Of a stretch of 64,000 nt of DNA, positions 35,201 through 46,180 are shown piece after piece (the stretch's first letter is position 1; each line of letters opens with the position of its first letter). The position numbers were made by a program, and so were the translations under genes. The notes below the pieces were generated by a model. The model had not been told where the DNA came from and searched no databases. It saw nothing but the letters and a program-made list of their open reading frames with translations. The DNA comes from Undaria pinnatifida (Eukaryota > Sar > Phaeophyceae > Laminariales > Alariaceae). The stretch is from NCBI GenBank assembly GCA_012845835.1, contig JABAKD010000030.1:3708416-3772415 (forward strand), given 5' to 3'.

Positions 35201-38200
35201 TGCACCACTTTTTTTTTCTGAGGTTCCTTCCTAAATTCGGGAGCTTAAGACAGACCTTTCCCAAAAAACTGATTCGAAGAGAAATGATTTTTTTTTTTTA
35301 CCGGATGAAAAATCCCCACCATGGCCTTAGGTGGTATACAACGAGAAACCCTGCAAATAAAAGGGACCTATTCCCCAATTGACGCTTTTGGGTTGAGGAG
35401 TCCCCGGCATTTAGAAAACCAAATAGCCAAAAAAAGGTATACCTCTGTCGTAGCACGCGCCAGAAGGCAAAAAAAAAAAGCCAGCGCACCTCTACCGTAC
35501 TTTTAGTACATCTGTAGTAGCATAAAAGCTGCACCTCTAGCGTGCTAGTAGTAACATGTGTGCAAAACGTAAACGCTTACATAAGACTGCAAATGTATAG
35601 AGGGGGTAGCCCCTCCGCGAGAGTAGTTCTTCAGCCGCTGAAAACGAGACCTTAACAATAAGTAGCGCCCCCCCGCCCCGCCCCCTATAGTTGGTTGCAC
35701 TCTCTAGCTCTGCCACGCCGACCGTTTAATGCAAGTATTGGATTGGGTGATGGCCTCCTGCTCCGACGCAGAGGAGGTCGGTCTATACCGGGATACAAAC
35801 CTCCGCCCTGAGCACCCAGCGCGGTGGTAATCCTTAGAAGTAAAAACAAAGGTATAGATCAAAGCTGCGCTAGGGGGGTGAACTTTGGTGCATTGTTTCG
35901 CAATGGCTCGGCGGGGTCACGTGCACTGAGCCCTGTTCCTTTGTGGCCTTAAAAGCTTCCGTGCTGTTTTAATCGCGCGACAGGAATCCGCAATGGAAGG
36001 GTAAAAGCTACACTTGCGCCAAACAAGTGGTCTCGAGTCTTTTGGCCCGTGAGACACGGAGTCCCTCGTGCTCGTGCGAGTGACTCAAACCCGACCAATT
36101 CTACGATAGCCCCTCCCCCGCAAACACCAGTGACTTTCTTTAACGAACGCTTCGTGGCTGCTCGACACGAGGGAGGATGCCATGAAAACAATGTCTTCAC
36201 ACATGCTCTTGTTTGCAAAGGACTATCGAACGATGGCGTCGAGAGGGCCAGGGGCACCGCAATGCAGAACATACGGCCGGGGGGCTGGCTTCAAAATCGG
36301 CGATTTTGTTAGGGAAAAGTTTGGGGTGGCTACCGCTACCGTACAACGACTCAGCCGATGGCAAGAGGGGGGGTACGATAAAGTATGATAGGACGTGATA
36401 CTGCAATACCGTAGCTTAGACGCTGCAACGTTTTTAAATGCCGTTGCAGGTTTCTCCGCGAGCACGCAAGGAAAACGACGAACGAGGACAACACGTTTGT
36501 CAGGGCGCTAAGAGCAGAAGTTAAAGCAATGGAAGACATGTAAGCACGCGGGGGCTTGTTTCGTGTGGTCAGCAACTCGTTCTTGTGATGGAAGTACAAC
36601 CAGTGATAGAAAATCGTGAACTGTACAAGGAGGAACGGAACGTGTTAGAGAGACGAAGAGATGAGGAGAATATGACGGGATGTGACATGGAGAAGTTTGG
36701 TGCATTAGATAGTAGCGAGAAAACGATCGCAATTCCTGGGAGACAGGTGGTGGGCCACAGACGGCCGAAGCGGAAGGAGATAAGATAAGCAAAACGTTTT
36801 TATGCAGTATGTGGAGGAAACGTACTAAACGCCCAAAATGCTGGATATGTCTCTACTCGAAAGGAATGCGTGGCCAATGGTCAATAGACTAAGGCAAGCA
36901 ACAAATTAGTCCCCCCACCCTCCCTATCGAGTAATACAGTATTAAGAGAAGAACTAGAAATGTCCCCATTTTAAACAAATAGAGACGTGAGAAAGTTGAA
37001 AAGACTAAATAAAGTAAAGAATATGCCAGAGAAAGAGGTTGACAGCCATAGTTGATAAGGCTGTATGGAAGAAAATAACGAAAAGGGCGAGCTGGATAAC
37101 GTCGTCGAGGAAATATGAAAGGGACCACGAAGAGGTACTGTTTATAGAGAAGTTTGGCGGGTACAAGACAGAAGTGAAACAAATAATAGAAGAAAGGGAA
37201 AGGCAAGCGCTAAGAAAGAAGGTGAAAGATGTGAAACACGTAGAGATATACGGGGGGTTGAGGGAAGATATTGGAATGAAAACGCATTTACACGGCCCAA
37301 TGGACTACGCGAAAAAGCTGAAACTGCGATGTCGTGTAGGGGACCTGGACCTACCACAAAGGAGAAAGATATATACCAGCAATCGGGAGGAGGAGGACGG
37401 GGCTACACATACGTGCTCGTGTGGCTCAACAATAGAGAGTAGGGCTCATATAGTAGGAGACTTGAAATATTCAAGGAGGAACGGGATGTGTTAGAGGAGG
37501 GGATGAGGAAATTAGACGTATGTGGCATGGAAGAGTTTGGTAGACTAGAGAGTAGAGAGAAAACGATGGCTATCCCGGGAGATAGATGGTGGCCGCAGAC
37601 GGCGAAACAGGTCGGGGATATGATAAGCAAACAGTTTCTATGTAGTGTATGGTAAGTAATCAAAATGAGCGCCCAAATGTTGGAGGTGTCTCTATTAGGA
37701 GTGGGTACGGTACTCCGTCTCGAAAGGAATGTGTGGTCAATGGTCAACTGACTAAGGCAAGCAACAAATGAGTACGCCCCGCCCCACCTATCGCCCGTAA
37801 TGTTGCTCCGGTCGCCGCGAACATCTCTCCCAAAAAATGATATATCCTTCAACGTATTACACAAGCGCATGTACCTTGACAGCGGTCACCGTTTTTCCCA
37901 CCAACTGTTATGGTTTCACGGTCAAGTTTGTTGTGTCCTGCCGACGACGCCATTTGTTAAAGTTTTATTTGTGCTATTAATGGTAGTGCGCTGCCGTGGT
38001 AAAAGGCTTAGCCCATTGACCGCCGAAACTGAAATCCCAACAGCACTCGCCTCGCGCGTGATCTCTCGGCGCTTACGTACGCGCGCCTCTTATTTCTGTC
38101 GTGCGTTGCCACCAACAGACAGTTGGAGAGCATTCAGCGAGCAAATCAGCGATGCCGGGACATCGGCGCCGGTTTCTCGTACCTGCCGCACCGCGTGAAA

Positions 38201-40444
38201 GGAAAGCTGCATGTCCTCAAGATGGTCAACGATATCGGTAGGGCCGCGCTCAGCGGTGAGCATGAAACACGCGCCGGTTCAAGAGCAACAGAACCTCTTG
38301 AGTGCTACGGAAAAGTGCTCTCCGTGGAATCCTTCATGAAAGAAGACGTCCCCAGGTATGCGAGCGGCTGTTTATACGTATTTTTAGGGTGTGGTGGCTC
38401 GTGAGGTGTTGTAAAACTTTCGAGGTGAAATATTTCACCGCCATATTTTTTCTAGGTTGTAGCTGTGTATCGGTGTTGCGTTCGGTACTAATTCTTGGGG
38501 GGATTTCACGCGTTCTGCTTATCGTACGCCGAGATTATGCCAAAAAAAAATGGAGGTAAAAAGCTGCGGGTCATGATGAGATTGATTCTACGATAGCCCC
38601 CCCCCCCAAAACAGCGGTTTTCTTTAACAAACGTTTCCTTGCTGCTCGATACGAGGAAGGGTGCTATGAAAAGGACATCTTCACATACTTTCTTGGTTGC
38701 AAAGGACTATCATCGACCAATGGCGTCGTCGGGGCGGCAAGGGGCACCGTATTGCAGGAGATAGGGTCGTGGGCTGGTTTCAAAACCGACGATTTTGTTA
38801 AGGAAAAATTGGCGGGGCTACCGTACAACGACTCATGAGCGGCTCGTCGTGCTATGATGACTTCTTGTTTTTTGCGTGGGGCGATAAGACGCGTTTTGCT
38901 TTTGTAAGGCAGCAAACGGTGGTAGTGAGATTTGATACATACATATAGCGTGACGAACGTCACCATATTCCCGGCCTTACCAGCTAGTTGTACAAGCAAA
39001 GTGTTGCTTGGTTTTTGGACTCTTGGATTGATTTTCCTACTGCCCCGAACATGCCAAATGTGGTGGAGGACAATGCGTATACATCCGCCATTAATATGCC
39101 ATGCGGTTCGCGGGCAGTAGTAGTGCGGTCCCACCTCTGCACCGCGCACGGGCTACAGCGGCGCAAGTACTACCGTGATCCTAGCGGGCCCCCCTTTTCC
39201 TGTGCTCTTTTACTCCTTGACCCCTTTTCAACTCCACACCCACCGCTTCCCACGGCTTGGAGACAAAGCTTCTTGCAAAATTATACAGGTTGTTAATGTT
39301 TGCGGTGCAGTAAAAAGATCCACCGTGAAACCTTTCTTCTCGTGGAACTCTCCCGCCCCGTGACAGGTTGAAGAAAGAGCCCTCCCAAAGTCGCAGCGGT
39401 GCCGCCGGCGAAAACAACAAAACAAGACCTACGTCTGCGACGCTTAAGGTATGCGCTATTTGCTTATGGTTCGTGTTTTCCACTGGGAGTATTTCTGCGC
39501 TAGTAGTGCTGGCGTTTTTTGTTTGGAGTATGGTGCATGGTGCCGCAGAAGTTGTGAAGTTTGCGAAAAGTGAGACACAACAAAAATTATGTTTCGTTAT
39601 ATGTGTGTGCTTGTTCGAGAAGGAGACAAAACCTCGGCTCGTTCGGGATTTCATCTCATCTCATTCAGAAAAGAGAGCTGAGCGAGATGTGAGCGGAGGA
39701 AGGAGCTCACTGTCACGGTGGAATGCTCGTCTTCTCCTGGCAGCACCACATTCTTGGTGTAAAAATACTACTGGTGGCATATATGACACCCATGTAGGCG
39801 TCCATATACCAGTTAGTACACTCCATAGCATCACCGTGACTTTCTCTTCTTCAGTACAGTCACGCTTGATGGCTTTCATCACGTTTATTTTTTCCATTCT
39901 AGTCAAACGTTCGGCTCTTTACTTCCACCAAGGTGTTTGCGCACGCAACGGACTCCCACTCTTCGACTGCCGCGCCCCTCTCCCCTCCCCCCACCCCTTC
40001 ACCCCCCCCCCCCGCCCCACCCATCCACCCCCCACCCCCCTCACTCGCTCCCCCCCCCCCCCCCCGCCCCACCCCCACCCCCACCCCCCGCCGCACCCCC
40101 ACTCCCACCCATCACCCTCCCACCCACCCACCCACCCACCCACCCACCCACCCACCCACCCACCCACCCCCCCACTCACACACACCCGCCAACGCCCCCC
40201 ACCAATCTACCCCCCCCCCCGTCCCGTGCCAATCAACCCAATCAAGGGACAACAAAAGAAAGGAGAACAGTACGGCAAGGTCATCACGCAAGGCCAACCC
40301 ACCGCGGCGGATACATGTCGAGACCTTCACCAGCTGATACGGGATACCGCAGGCCTTGTAGAGATGCTGACGAGGCAGGCCGCGGAACTCGAAGGGCAGG
40401 GTTGGAACAGGGAACCGGGTAGTAACCAGATCGCACAGCGATAG
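29295..40444 (+). CDS. Uncharacterised 462-residue protein, five exons
   Basis: Exons 29295-29414, 30026-30777, 38119-38355, 39367-39448 and 40247-40444. Phases agree at all four junctions (0, 2, 2, 0). Exon 1 starts MSDNDDDTWEAAARAALHIH and is basic at its end. Exon 2 is Ser/Arg-rich with IPSLEGIPTSSMSLAELEAY, KIPPQVDALFDRLERLG, a Gly-rich run and CRAALAEHLAARKRENEL. Exon 3 has SIQRANQRCRDIGAGFSYLP and KGKLHVLKMVNDIGRAALSG. The last exon ends with CRDLHQLIRDTAGLVEMLTR, probably a helix or coiled coil. The family is not recognised; a structural or cytoskeletal role would be a guess. Intron 2 is 7.3 kb and has collected LINE, MITE and LTR-like sequences. The last intron ends in an extreme C-rich tract. 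Reading 39368-40444 as one ORF is wrong, since its middle is that tract. Confidence 0.7.
29668..29766. repeat. 42-bp tandem duplication in first intron of the 462-residue gene
   Basis: GTGCTCCATGAGCCTTTTCG plus ACGGCAACTGCTGTAACCAC occurs twice in direct succession. Confidence 0.8.
30963..31334 (+). mobile_element. Short element with about 80-bp terminal direct repeats, copy 1
   Basis: The repeat beginning GTTATAAGGCTTAGTTTGGG and ending CCCCACTAATTCCTTAACA occurs at 30963-31044 and 31253-31334. Between them, 208 bp carry GTCGTGGGTTCGATCCCC, a B-box or tRNA T-arm-like motif. The terminal repeat includes AGTGGTCAAACGG, which fits an A-box. A second copy is at 48905-49290. It could be a TRIM-type element or a tRNA-derived SINE caught as a partial dimer. 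Confidence 0.6.
32733..32790. repeat. 30-bp tandem duplication
   Basis: GATCGGTCCAGAGTCGTCTA followed by GAAAACGT occurs twice in direct succession. Confidence 0.8.
32830..33190 (-). pseudogene. Remnant of an unidentified minus-strand coding sequence
   Basis: Read leftwards, EVERVTGMAINRSE ends at a GAG|GTAGGG donor-like site. After GATGTAG a codon-balanced frame continues: TQWTGLSRRWWEREMDVQLS, YRQMRIRAAQREFSRANGER and WLGHYSTTVLPNGAHFWYKA to a TAG at about 32853. It is intronic to the plus-strand gene and lies within the LTR-like repeat pair. No upstream start found; family unknown. Confidence 0.4.
33243..34060 (-). mobile_element. LINE-type retroelement 3' fragment, minus copy
   Basis: The minus strand reads GMKTHLHGPMDYAKKLKLRF, RVGDLDLPQRRKRHTSSREE and HTCSCGTTIESRTHIVGDL, a C-x-C...H zinc-knuckle-like end as found at the C terminus of some non-LTR ORFs. 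It continues in another frame with EEGMRKLDVCGM and EKTMAILGDRWWPQTAKQDG. The tail reaches GCAAGCAACAAAATGAGTAC and a C-rich end. The frame change and missing 5' portion mark it as dead. Confidence 0.65.
35186..35462 (+). mobile_element. MITE-like element, family 3, short copy
   Basis: Starts GCTACGATAGGAG and ends GGTATACCTCTGTCGTAGCA. Interior GGGAGCTTAAGACAGACC and TTTTGGGTTGAGGAGTCCCC match the longer copy at 48281-48851. No ORF. The rest of 35463-35929 shows nothing I can support. Confidence 0.6.
35930..36095 (+). mobile_element. MITE-like element, family 2, partial copy
   Basis: GCTGTTTTAATCGCGCGACA, GGAATCCGCAATGGAAG and CTCGTGCGAGTGACTCAAAC match family 2. It ends where a family 1 element starts. 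Confidence 0.5.
36099..36350 (+). mobile_element. MITE-like element, family 1, decayed copy
   Basis: Begins TTCTACGATAGCCCCTCCCC. The interior AGTGACTTTCTTTAACGAAC and CGGCGATTTTGTTAGGGAAA matches the copy at 21064. The right end GGGTGGCTACCGCTACCG is degraded. Confidence 0.6.
36600..36915 (+). mobile_element. LINE 3'-end fragment, plus copy A
   Basis: Contains YKEERNVLERRR-like and SSEKTIAIPG-like codons in one frame and the tail GGAATGCGTGGCCAATGGTC AATAGACTAAGGCAAGCAAC. It overlaps no gene exon. Confidence 0.55.
37040..37795 (+). mobile_element. LINE 3'-end fragment, plus copy B
   Basis: Matches the minus copy at 33.2-34.1 kb: GMKTHLHGPMDYAKKLKLRC, RVGDLDLPQRRKIYTSNREE and HTCSCGSTIESRAHIVGDL, followed by a frame change at the same place. 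The tail ends CAAGCAACAAATGAGTACGC before a C-rich stretch. Confidence 0.65.
38586..38828 (+). mobile_element. MITE-like element, family 1, third copy
   Basis: TTCTACGATAGCCCCCCCCC at left; GGCGGGGCTACCGTACAACG at right. The interior GGTTTTCTTTAACAAACG and CCGACGATTTTGTTAAGGAA matches family 1. It sits in intron 3 of the 462-residue gene. Confidence 0.65.
39960..40232 (+). repeat. C-rich (CCCA)n tract at the end of an intron
   Basis: About 270 bases of nearly pure C/A/T with runs of up to 14 C and about 17 CCCA or CCCACC units. It ends 14 bp before the acceptor AAG at 40246, so it serves as or replaces the polypyrimidine tract. The minus strand is G-quadruplex-prone. Confidence 0.85.
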
Positions 40445-40839
40445 CGATGAGGCAATACCGAGGGAGCGAAGTGAACCGGAAGCCATTTTTTTTTCAACCT
40501 TGGAAGGCAAAAAAAGGAAAAAAAAATCTTCAAATTCATTGCGGTGGGCGTGCAGTCTTTTCTACTGTTGAGTTATTTATTGTTTGGGAGAACACCGTCT
40601 CGGAGAATGATCCCAGAGGGGAAGGGGGTGTGCTCTCACTCGTACTATAAGGATGCCGAATAGGTGTGACAGCACCTACCTGCATTCGGTGCATGCGCAG
40701 TTTTCGGGGGAACACAGTAATTAGGACTCAACATGGTTAGTAAAAAACGGGGAGTTACATGGCCTAGTTTTTTCTGCTTGCCAAGACTAAGGTAGGGAGG
40801 GGTCATGTTTCGAGGTGTTTCTTAGAAACGGCTCGGGGT

Positions 40840-41020
40840 CACTCGCGCGGGTGACCCCCCCCCCCCCCCCCCATTTTGGTGCTGTTCTGATTTTTGCGTC
40901 ACGGAATCCGCAACAGAAACAGTATAAGTTGCGCTGCGCCAATTGCGATTGAGTATGGATTCACTCGTGCGAGTGACTCAAACCCGGCATCAGTATTGAA
41001 AATGGGCGTATATCATAACA
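40840..41020 (+). mobile_element. MITE-like element, family 2, partial copy
   Basis: GGAATCCGCAACAGAAAC, CACTCGTGCGAGTGACTCAA and ATATCATAACACC match other family 2 copies. A long C run lies at 40855-40872. Confidence 0.5.
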
Positions 41021-41029
41021 CCGCCCCCT

Positions 41030-41825
41030 GCCGAAGTCCGTCTTACGAGCGGTTCTTGGAAGGATGCGGTTCACCCTTCATGCGACTCGCCGAACACCTC
41101 ACGGCGCTTCACGCGCTTGGCGCAAGAAATGCCTGCCTGGTTGGTGCAAGACCCGACGTGCTCCGTTCCGGCATAGTGGGGATGCGGAGGTCTATGGTCC
41201 TACGACTACGGCCATGCACAAAACTGAGTACACCCCTGCCGCCCCGCCTCCCGGAAACTTAGTTTGATTATCGTAGGTCCTGACTACTATGGTCCTCCGT
41301 AAACAGCTGCATCTTCGTGCGGCGTGTGTGGCGTATGTGGTGTATGCGCCAGATTTTCTTGAAGTCGTCGGGCGCCATCATACGGGAGACGACACTCACT
41401 CTCAAGCCTCGGCGTGATTTTTGGCGATGTCACGAGTACTTCTCTTGGGAGAAGCGCGAAGCGCGACAACCGTGAATATATGTACATAGCATTTAACGAC
41501 CACGTCTCTTTTGAGCACACAACTCTTACCGTGGCATTACCCCGAGAAACCTACAAAGGCTCGACCTGCTTCATCGATTAATACCCCGCCGGCCAGGGCA
41601 GCACCTTGGGGGGGGTGTACTCAGTTTGTGCATGGCCGTAGTCGTATGACCATAGACCCTCGCATCCCTACTATGCCCGGACGGAGCACGTCGGGTTTTC
41701 ACCAACGAGGCAGAACATTGCTTGTACCAAGCGCGAAGCGCCGTGAGGTGTTCGGCGAGTCGCATGAAGGGTGAACTACATCCTTCCAAGAGCCGCTCAC
41801 AAGACGGACTTCGGCACCTTGTGCC
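41030..41825. repeat. Inverted pair of about 230-bp LINE-like 3' ends
   Basis: The plus arm, 41030-41265, reads SPSYERFLEGCGSPFMRLAE and HLTALHAL. The minus arm, 41596-41825, reads SPSCERLLEGCSSPFMRLAE and HLTALRA. Both end in ATGCACAAACTGAGTACACC-type tails followed by a C/G-rich stretch. The tails face the 330-bp centre. This is a second LINE-like family, unlike that at 33-38 kb. Confidence 0.65.
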
Positions 41826-42149
41826 TACTTTTGTGCTTATGGATGACAGCGCCAAATGAGTCAGGGTGGGGGCGGGGGCGGGTTAGGTATCAGTTGAAGC
41901 AGGAAAGTGGTTAACCTTTCACTAGTGGCCCAAGGAATGAACACGTTTTACAATCTTTGAACCATGGCCGTTCGAATTCCATTCAAGTCGATCAGGGAAG
42001 AAAGAGCTATAGTCTGGTCGCGGTAAGTTTACGAAGGCGCGTGCCGTAGTCGGGAGGGGGGAAAGAGCCTGCTTAGTGATCCCGAATCTGAGTTACGCCT
42101 AAGGGGGGGGAAGGAGAAAGGAGGAGTGTGAAGATGATTCAGGGGATAG

Positions 42150-43565
42150 TGTTAGGAAGTGCTCGGCGTAGATGGATAGTCCATGAATTCGGCGTGAAAC
42201 CACGTCATGGTTGGGGTGAAACCGGGTGATAGTAGATGTCACAGTCACATCAAGGCCATCTCAGATGGGCAAGAATGTAAGTGACGGTGATTGTCCAGGC
42301 AGGACACTCCTCATCGTTCACTGCTCCGCTCTGCTCTGCTCTGCTTGTCCTATAGCGTTCGTTTAGAGAATTTTTCAGCCTTGTGTCTAGGCAGCAAGCA
42401 AAAGGAGAGACGAATAAAGACACCGGGACCCTTGAGGAGAGAACGCTTCCCAACACCGACAACCCTGCATCCCCCACGGGCTTTTTTCTTGAAATTCCGA
42501 CCCATTTCCGCCGCTGATGTAGTTGTTCAAACGGCCATAGAATCGCCAACCAATTCCTTTGCCGCGACCGTCGCCTTTCTACGCCACTACCTGTTCGGTC
42601 TATTTCCTTGAAACTCCGATCCACTTCCGCCGCCGATACAGTTGCCCAAACGGCCACAGAGCCGCTCACCAATTTTATTGCCGCAACGGTTGCCCTTCAC
42701 GCCCTAAGCCCCAGCGCCAATCACCCGTGGACCCACGCCACAACCAACCACGAAAACGCCGCACGCACCCACCGCATCACCTACCGCCTGAGCCAAGACC
42801 GCCGTTCTTCTCCGACTACCACCTGGATAGCCGATATTGAACGCAGTATTAGCGACAGCGAAGTCGCCTAACCATGCAGGCGCCATCCCACCCGTAGTGG
42901 CCGCGACGATGGTCGCGAATACTACGCATTGTGACGCCCACGGCGCTTGCATCTTCCTCCCGAACCACAACGAGTGGTGGCTTTTCGTAGGTCGATTGCT
43001 ACTGGTATACCGCAGGTGCATACCTGACTTCGAGCTCTCACGGTTGTGAGCTCCATCACAGATTTTTTCTCTCTAGCAACGAGGCGTCTTAGACTCATCA
43101 CGAGGTGTGGGAGAGTCTACAGCCTCGTTTTCATTTGTTTCGAACAGCCCCATGTTCGATCCCCATTTCAATTTCTAGATGTTTTGTTGACATCCTTCGA
43201 TCGCCATGTGGTCTGCATCTACGGCTTTTCAGGGTGGGCCAACGTTGTGGAGTGCTATCCGTAGACGGATAACCTATAGATTCGACATGAAAATATGGCA
43301 TGGTTGGGGTGAAGCCAGGTGCTAGTAGATGTCACAATCACACCAAGGCCATCTTAGTTGGGCAAGAATGTAAGTGACAGTGATGGTCCAGGCAGGACAC
43401 CCCTCATGGTTCACTGCTCTTGCTCTGCTTTGCCTGTCCTATGGCATTCCTTTAGACTAATACCAGCCTTGTGCCTAACCGGCGAGCCAAAGGAAAGATT
43501 AATAAAGACACCGGAGCCCTTGAGGAGAGAACGCCTCATACACCGACAACCCTGCAGCCTCCTCG
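42150..43565. repeat. Direct repeat pair of about 325 bp, 1.08 kb apart
   Basis: Copies at about 42150-42475 and 43240-43565 share CATGGTTGGGGTGAA, GGGCAAGAATGTAAGTGAC, TGTCCAGGCAGGACAC and CCCTTGAGGAGAGAACGC. Between them (42488-42700) is a second, 123-bp tandem duplication with TTCCGCCGCTGATGTAGTTG / TTCCGCCGCCGATACAGTTG. It may be an element with terminal repeats. No ORF recognised. Confidence 0.55.
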
Positions 43566-43812
43566 GGGACCACTTGACACGGAAAATAAATGATATGTGT
43601 AATCCGTACCAGTTACACGGTGTTTCGCACGGTTCCTTTGCCTGCACCTTCCACTCTCTCATATGTCGACCGGCGTCGTCTAGGTAAAACCCAGCGAAAA
43701 GGCGTCGTCCGGGTCGTAAACCGATGGTAAGCAGTTATTGTAAGGTAGTGCCTCTAATGGTACCGTGTAGCATTTCAGATCAATTGGGGGGGGGCGGGGG
43801 ACAGATTGTGTT

Positions 43813-44091
43813 ATGTATGTACCGAGTGAGGACTCATCCCACGGTGGGGTTACAACAAAAAATTCTGAGCTCCTACACGAGGAGCTCGATATCTCACCCT
43901 CGCTACACGACTTCGACAGGGGGGGTTCAAGGTTCTTTGTGCCTTCAACTTTGGATCCCAGGGCAATACTAGAGCACATTCCCAATATGGACGATGATCG
44001 TGTCGTGATTTACGTGCGAAGCGCCACTCGAGCAGAAAAACGTATTGCGTTGGACGGCTGCCGCCCTCTTGTGAACACACTGTTACCTTGA
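43813..44091 (+). CDS. Short unidentified ORF with coding-like composition
   Basis: Codons from about 43860 read KNSELLHEELDISPSLHDFD, FFVPSTLDPRAILEHIPNMD and DDRVVIYVRSATRAEKRIAL to a stop. No splice context, family or neighbour supports it. It may be a remnant of a mobile element. Confidence 0.2.
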   Translation: MYVPSEDSSHGGVTTKNSELLHEELDISPSLHDFDRGGSRFFVPSTLDPRAILEHIPNMDDDRVVIYVRSATRAEKRIALDGCRPLVNTLLP

Positions 44092-44339
44092 GTGTCTTCA
44101 TTCTGGCACTGCCGTGGACGTGCTAGCTCAAGGAGGACTGGCACATCTACATAGACGCGTTTTTTTACCCCTGGCCGTTGGTGCTGATCCAGTACATACG
44201 ACGTTTTTTCAAGGTTCCTTTTGTTCAAGCTTCCCCTCTCTCTCTTGCGTTGCCCGGCGCGTGCGCTGGAACCCAGCCAAAGGAAGGCAGGTCGAACAAG
44301 AATCCACCCTTTGCTCTCCAGCTCAACCCGTAAGAGGTT

Positions 44340-44645
44340 CTATCTACCCTCAGCGACCTACAGAACACAAGTCGTGGTCACAGGTGTCTTCCCTTCTCCA
44401 CCCCGGTACGTGCCGTCGTTTTTATCGGGCATAGGGTTCAGCATTCCGACGTTTACAGCATTTTCTGCTCGTCGATTTTCATCGAATTTTGCTAACTCTC
44501 ACGCTCTCGCACTTTCCGCTCGTCAATTTTTACGCAATAAAAAAGTCCCTACGAGCACGAGTATGCACTCGGTGAGACTTGAACCCGCGGCACTGACGGT
44601 AGCAGGGACGAGATACACCTACACCTACGTCGGGGACGGGACTAA
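44340..44645 (-). mobile_element. tRNA-derived SINE, copy 2, minus strand
   Basis: On the minus strand: B-box-like GGGTTCAAGTCTC, GAGTGCATACTCGTGCTCGT, then AAAATTGACGAGCGGAAAG and GAGAGCGTGAGAGTTAGC as in the other copies. It is the most diverged of the four. Confidence 0.6.
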
Positions 44646-45429
44646 CACTCGTACGTGAAAAAAATATCGTTCGATTGCTTAATTGGATCGATTTTGGTTC
44701 GATTGATCGATTAGCTGATTGATTGCATGAATCGACTGAATGAAAAGAGGCAACCGATTTTTTGCTCAGCCGCAATCAAACGACGGGCGTCTGGCTTCAA
44801 AACCTTTCTGCCACAGCTACCGTCATCGAGGCACGTTTACCATTTCGACGCGGTTGGCCGCTGATTGAGAAGCCCCGATGACCGTATCATGCGCGATTCG
44901 CGTGTTGCCTGTTGATTGCGCGATTGTCGATTGCCACAAACACCACCAATTCGGACGGGTAGCCCACGAAGCATCAAACAGATGCAAAACACTGTGACCT
45001 ACAACACGACGTAATCACCTTTTAATTTGTACTTTTATATATTTCCGTAGAATTTACCGGCTCCGTCGTATGCATAGAGCTGCGTACCACCCTTCCAATC
45101 ATCACACCACCAAAAAATGTTCTCGCCCCTCACGTGCGAAATCATCATCCCCACGATTTCCGAAAAAAAAACGCACGGAAGAACAAAATAAAAACATGGA
45201 CACCGAGGAGCTCAGTCCTCCAACGCAACCCCTCCGCCCACCCTTCTCTGCTTACAACCCGTGCTATGGTATATAGCGGGGACAATCGGCCCACAAAGCC
45301 AAAGACAAGAGGAACAACCCTTCGTATACTCGTGAAAATACTCATTTGCTCCCCGGGTCGTATGGTCAAATGCCCCCATCATCTTCCTGTTCTTCGCGAC
45401 GGCTCTTGAATCCCACTGGGGCCAACAAA

Positions 45430-45870
45430 CCCGTTCCAAGGGTGTTTTTTGCAGGGTGCCGAGTACATACTCTGGAGTACCCGGGTACCATGCCCGTTCA
45501 TGCCGTTCACACCCGTTTAGATACTCGGTTAAATCGAGAGATAGATACCCTAAGGGTGTGTTTACGTAGGGTACATACTATGGGACACCCTGGTGCCAAC
45601 CTAGTTACTTCGGTCGTACCCGGGTACATATCCGGGTATGTCCAGAGTATATACCTTAAGGGTTTGATTAAGTACAGGGTATATATACTATGGGGTACCC
45701 GGGTACCACAGCTGGCCATGTCGGTCATACACGAGTACCCGAGCAGATACCCGGGGTATACACAGAGTATATCGTACCTGACTATACCCACCCTTGAACC
45801 ATTCTACAAAACTATCAAGGATCGACCAGGGCCTATCCAGAGTATACACCCACCCTACCAGACACACCGT
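45430..45870. repeat. GTAC/GGGTACC-rich degenerate tandem repeat
   Basis: Units combine ACCCGGGTACC, CAGAGTATA and CCTAAGGGT at variable spacing. No coding frame. The spacer 44646-46180 otherwise shows only G runs near 45926. Confidence 0.5.
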
Positions 45871-46180
45871 TGAATCATTTCTACCAAAATAAGAATGATC
45901 GACTCGCTCGCGACAACGCCGGGGAAGGGGGGGGGGGGGTGGGGGGGGGGTTGGGAGGGGTCCATTTGGCAAGCTTATTCCTTTTTCCTCCCGAAAAAAC
46001 GATCCGACAACAGTAGTTCCAAGTGGTTTCCCCCTCAAAAAGATGTGGGTGCAGGTTTAAAGGAACGGCAAAAATAGTCCGATATACTAAGTCCAAGCGA
46101 TTTGCCCCTTCAAAAAAAGCGTGGGTGCGCTTGCGCGAAGCGAAAGCACGTACGTCCTGCTGTTGCTCCGGGTGTTCTGC

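Noticed and set aside
39368-40444. One long plus-strand ORF
   Set aside because: Only its two ends are coding. The middle is a C-rich intron tract that happens to lack stops, and both splice sites fit in phase.
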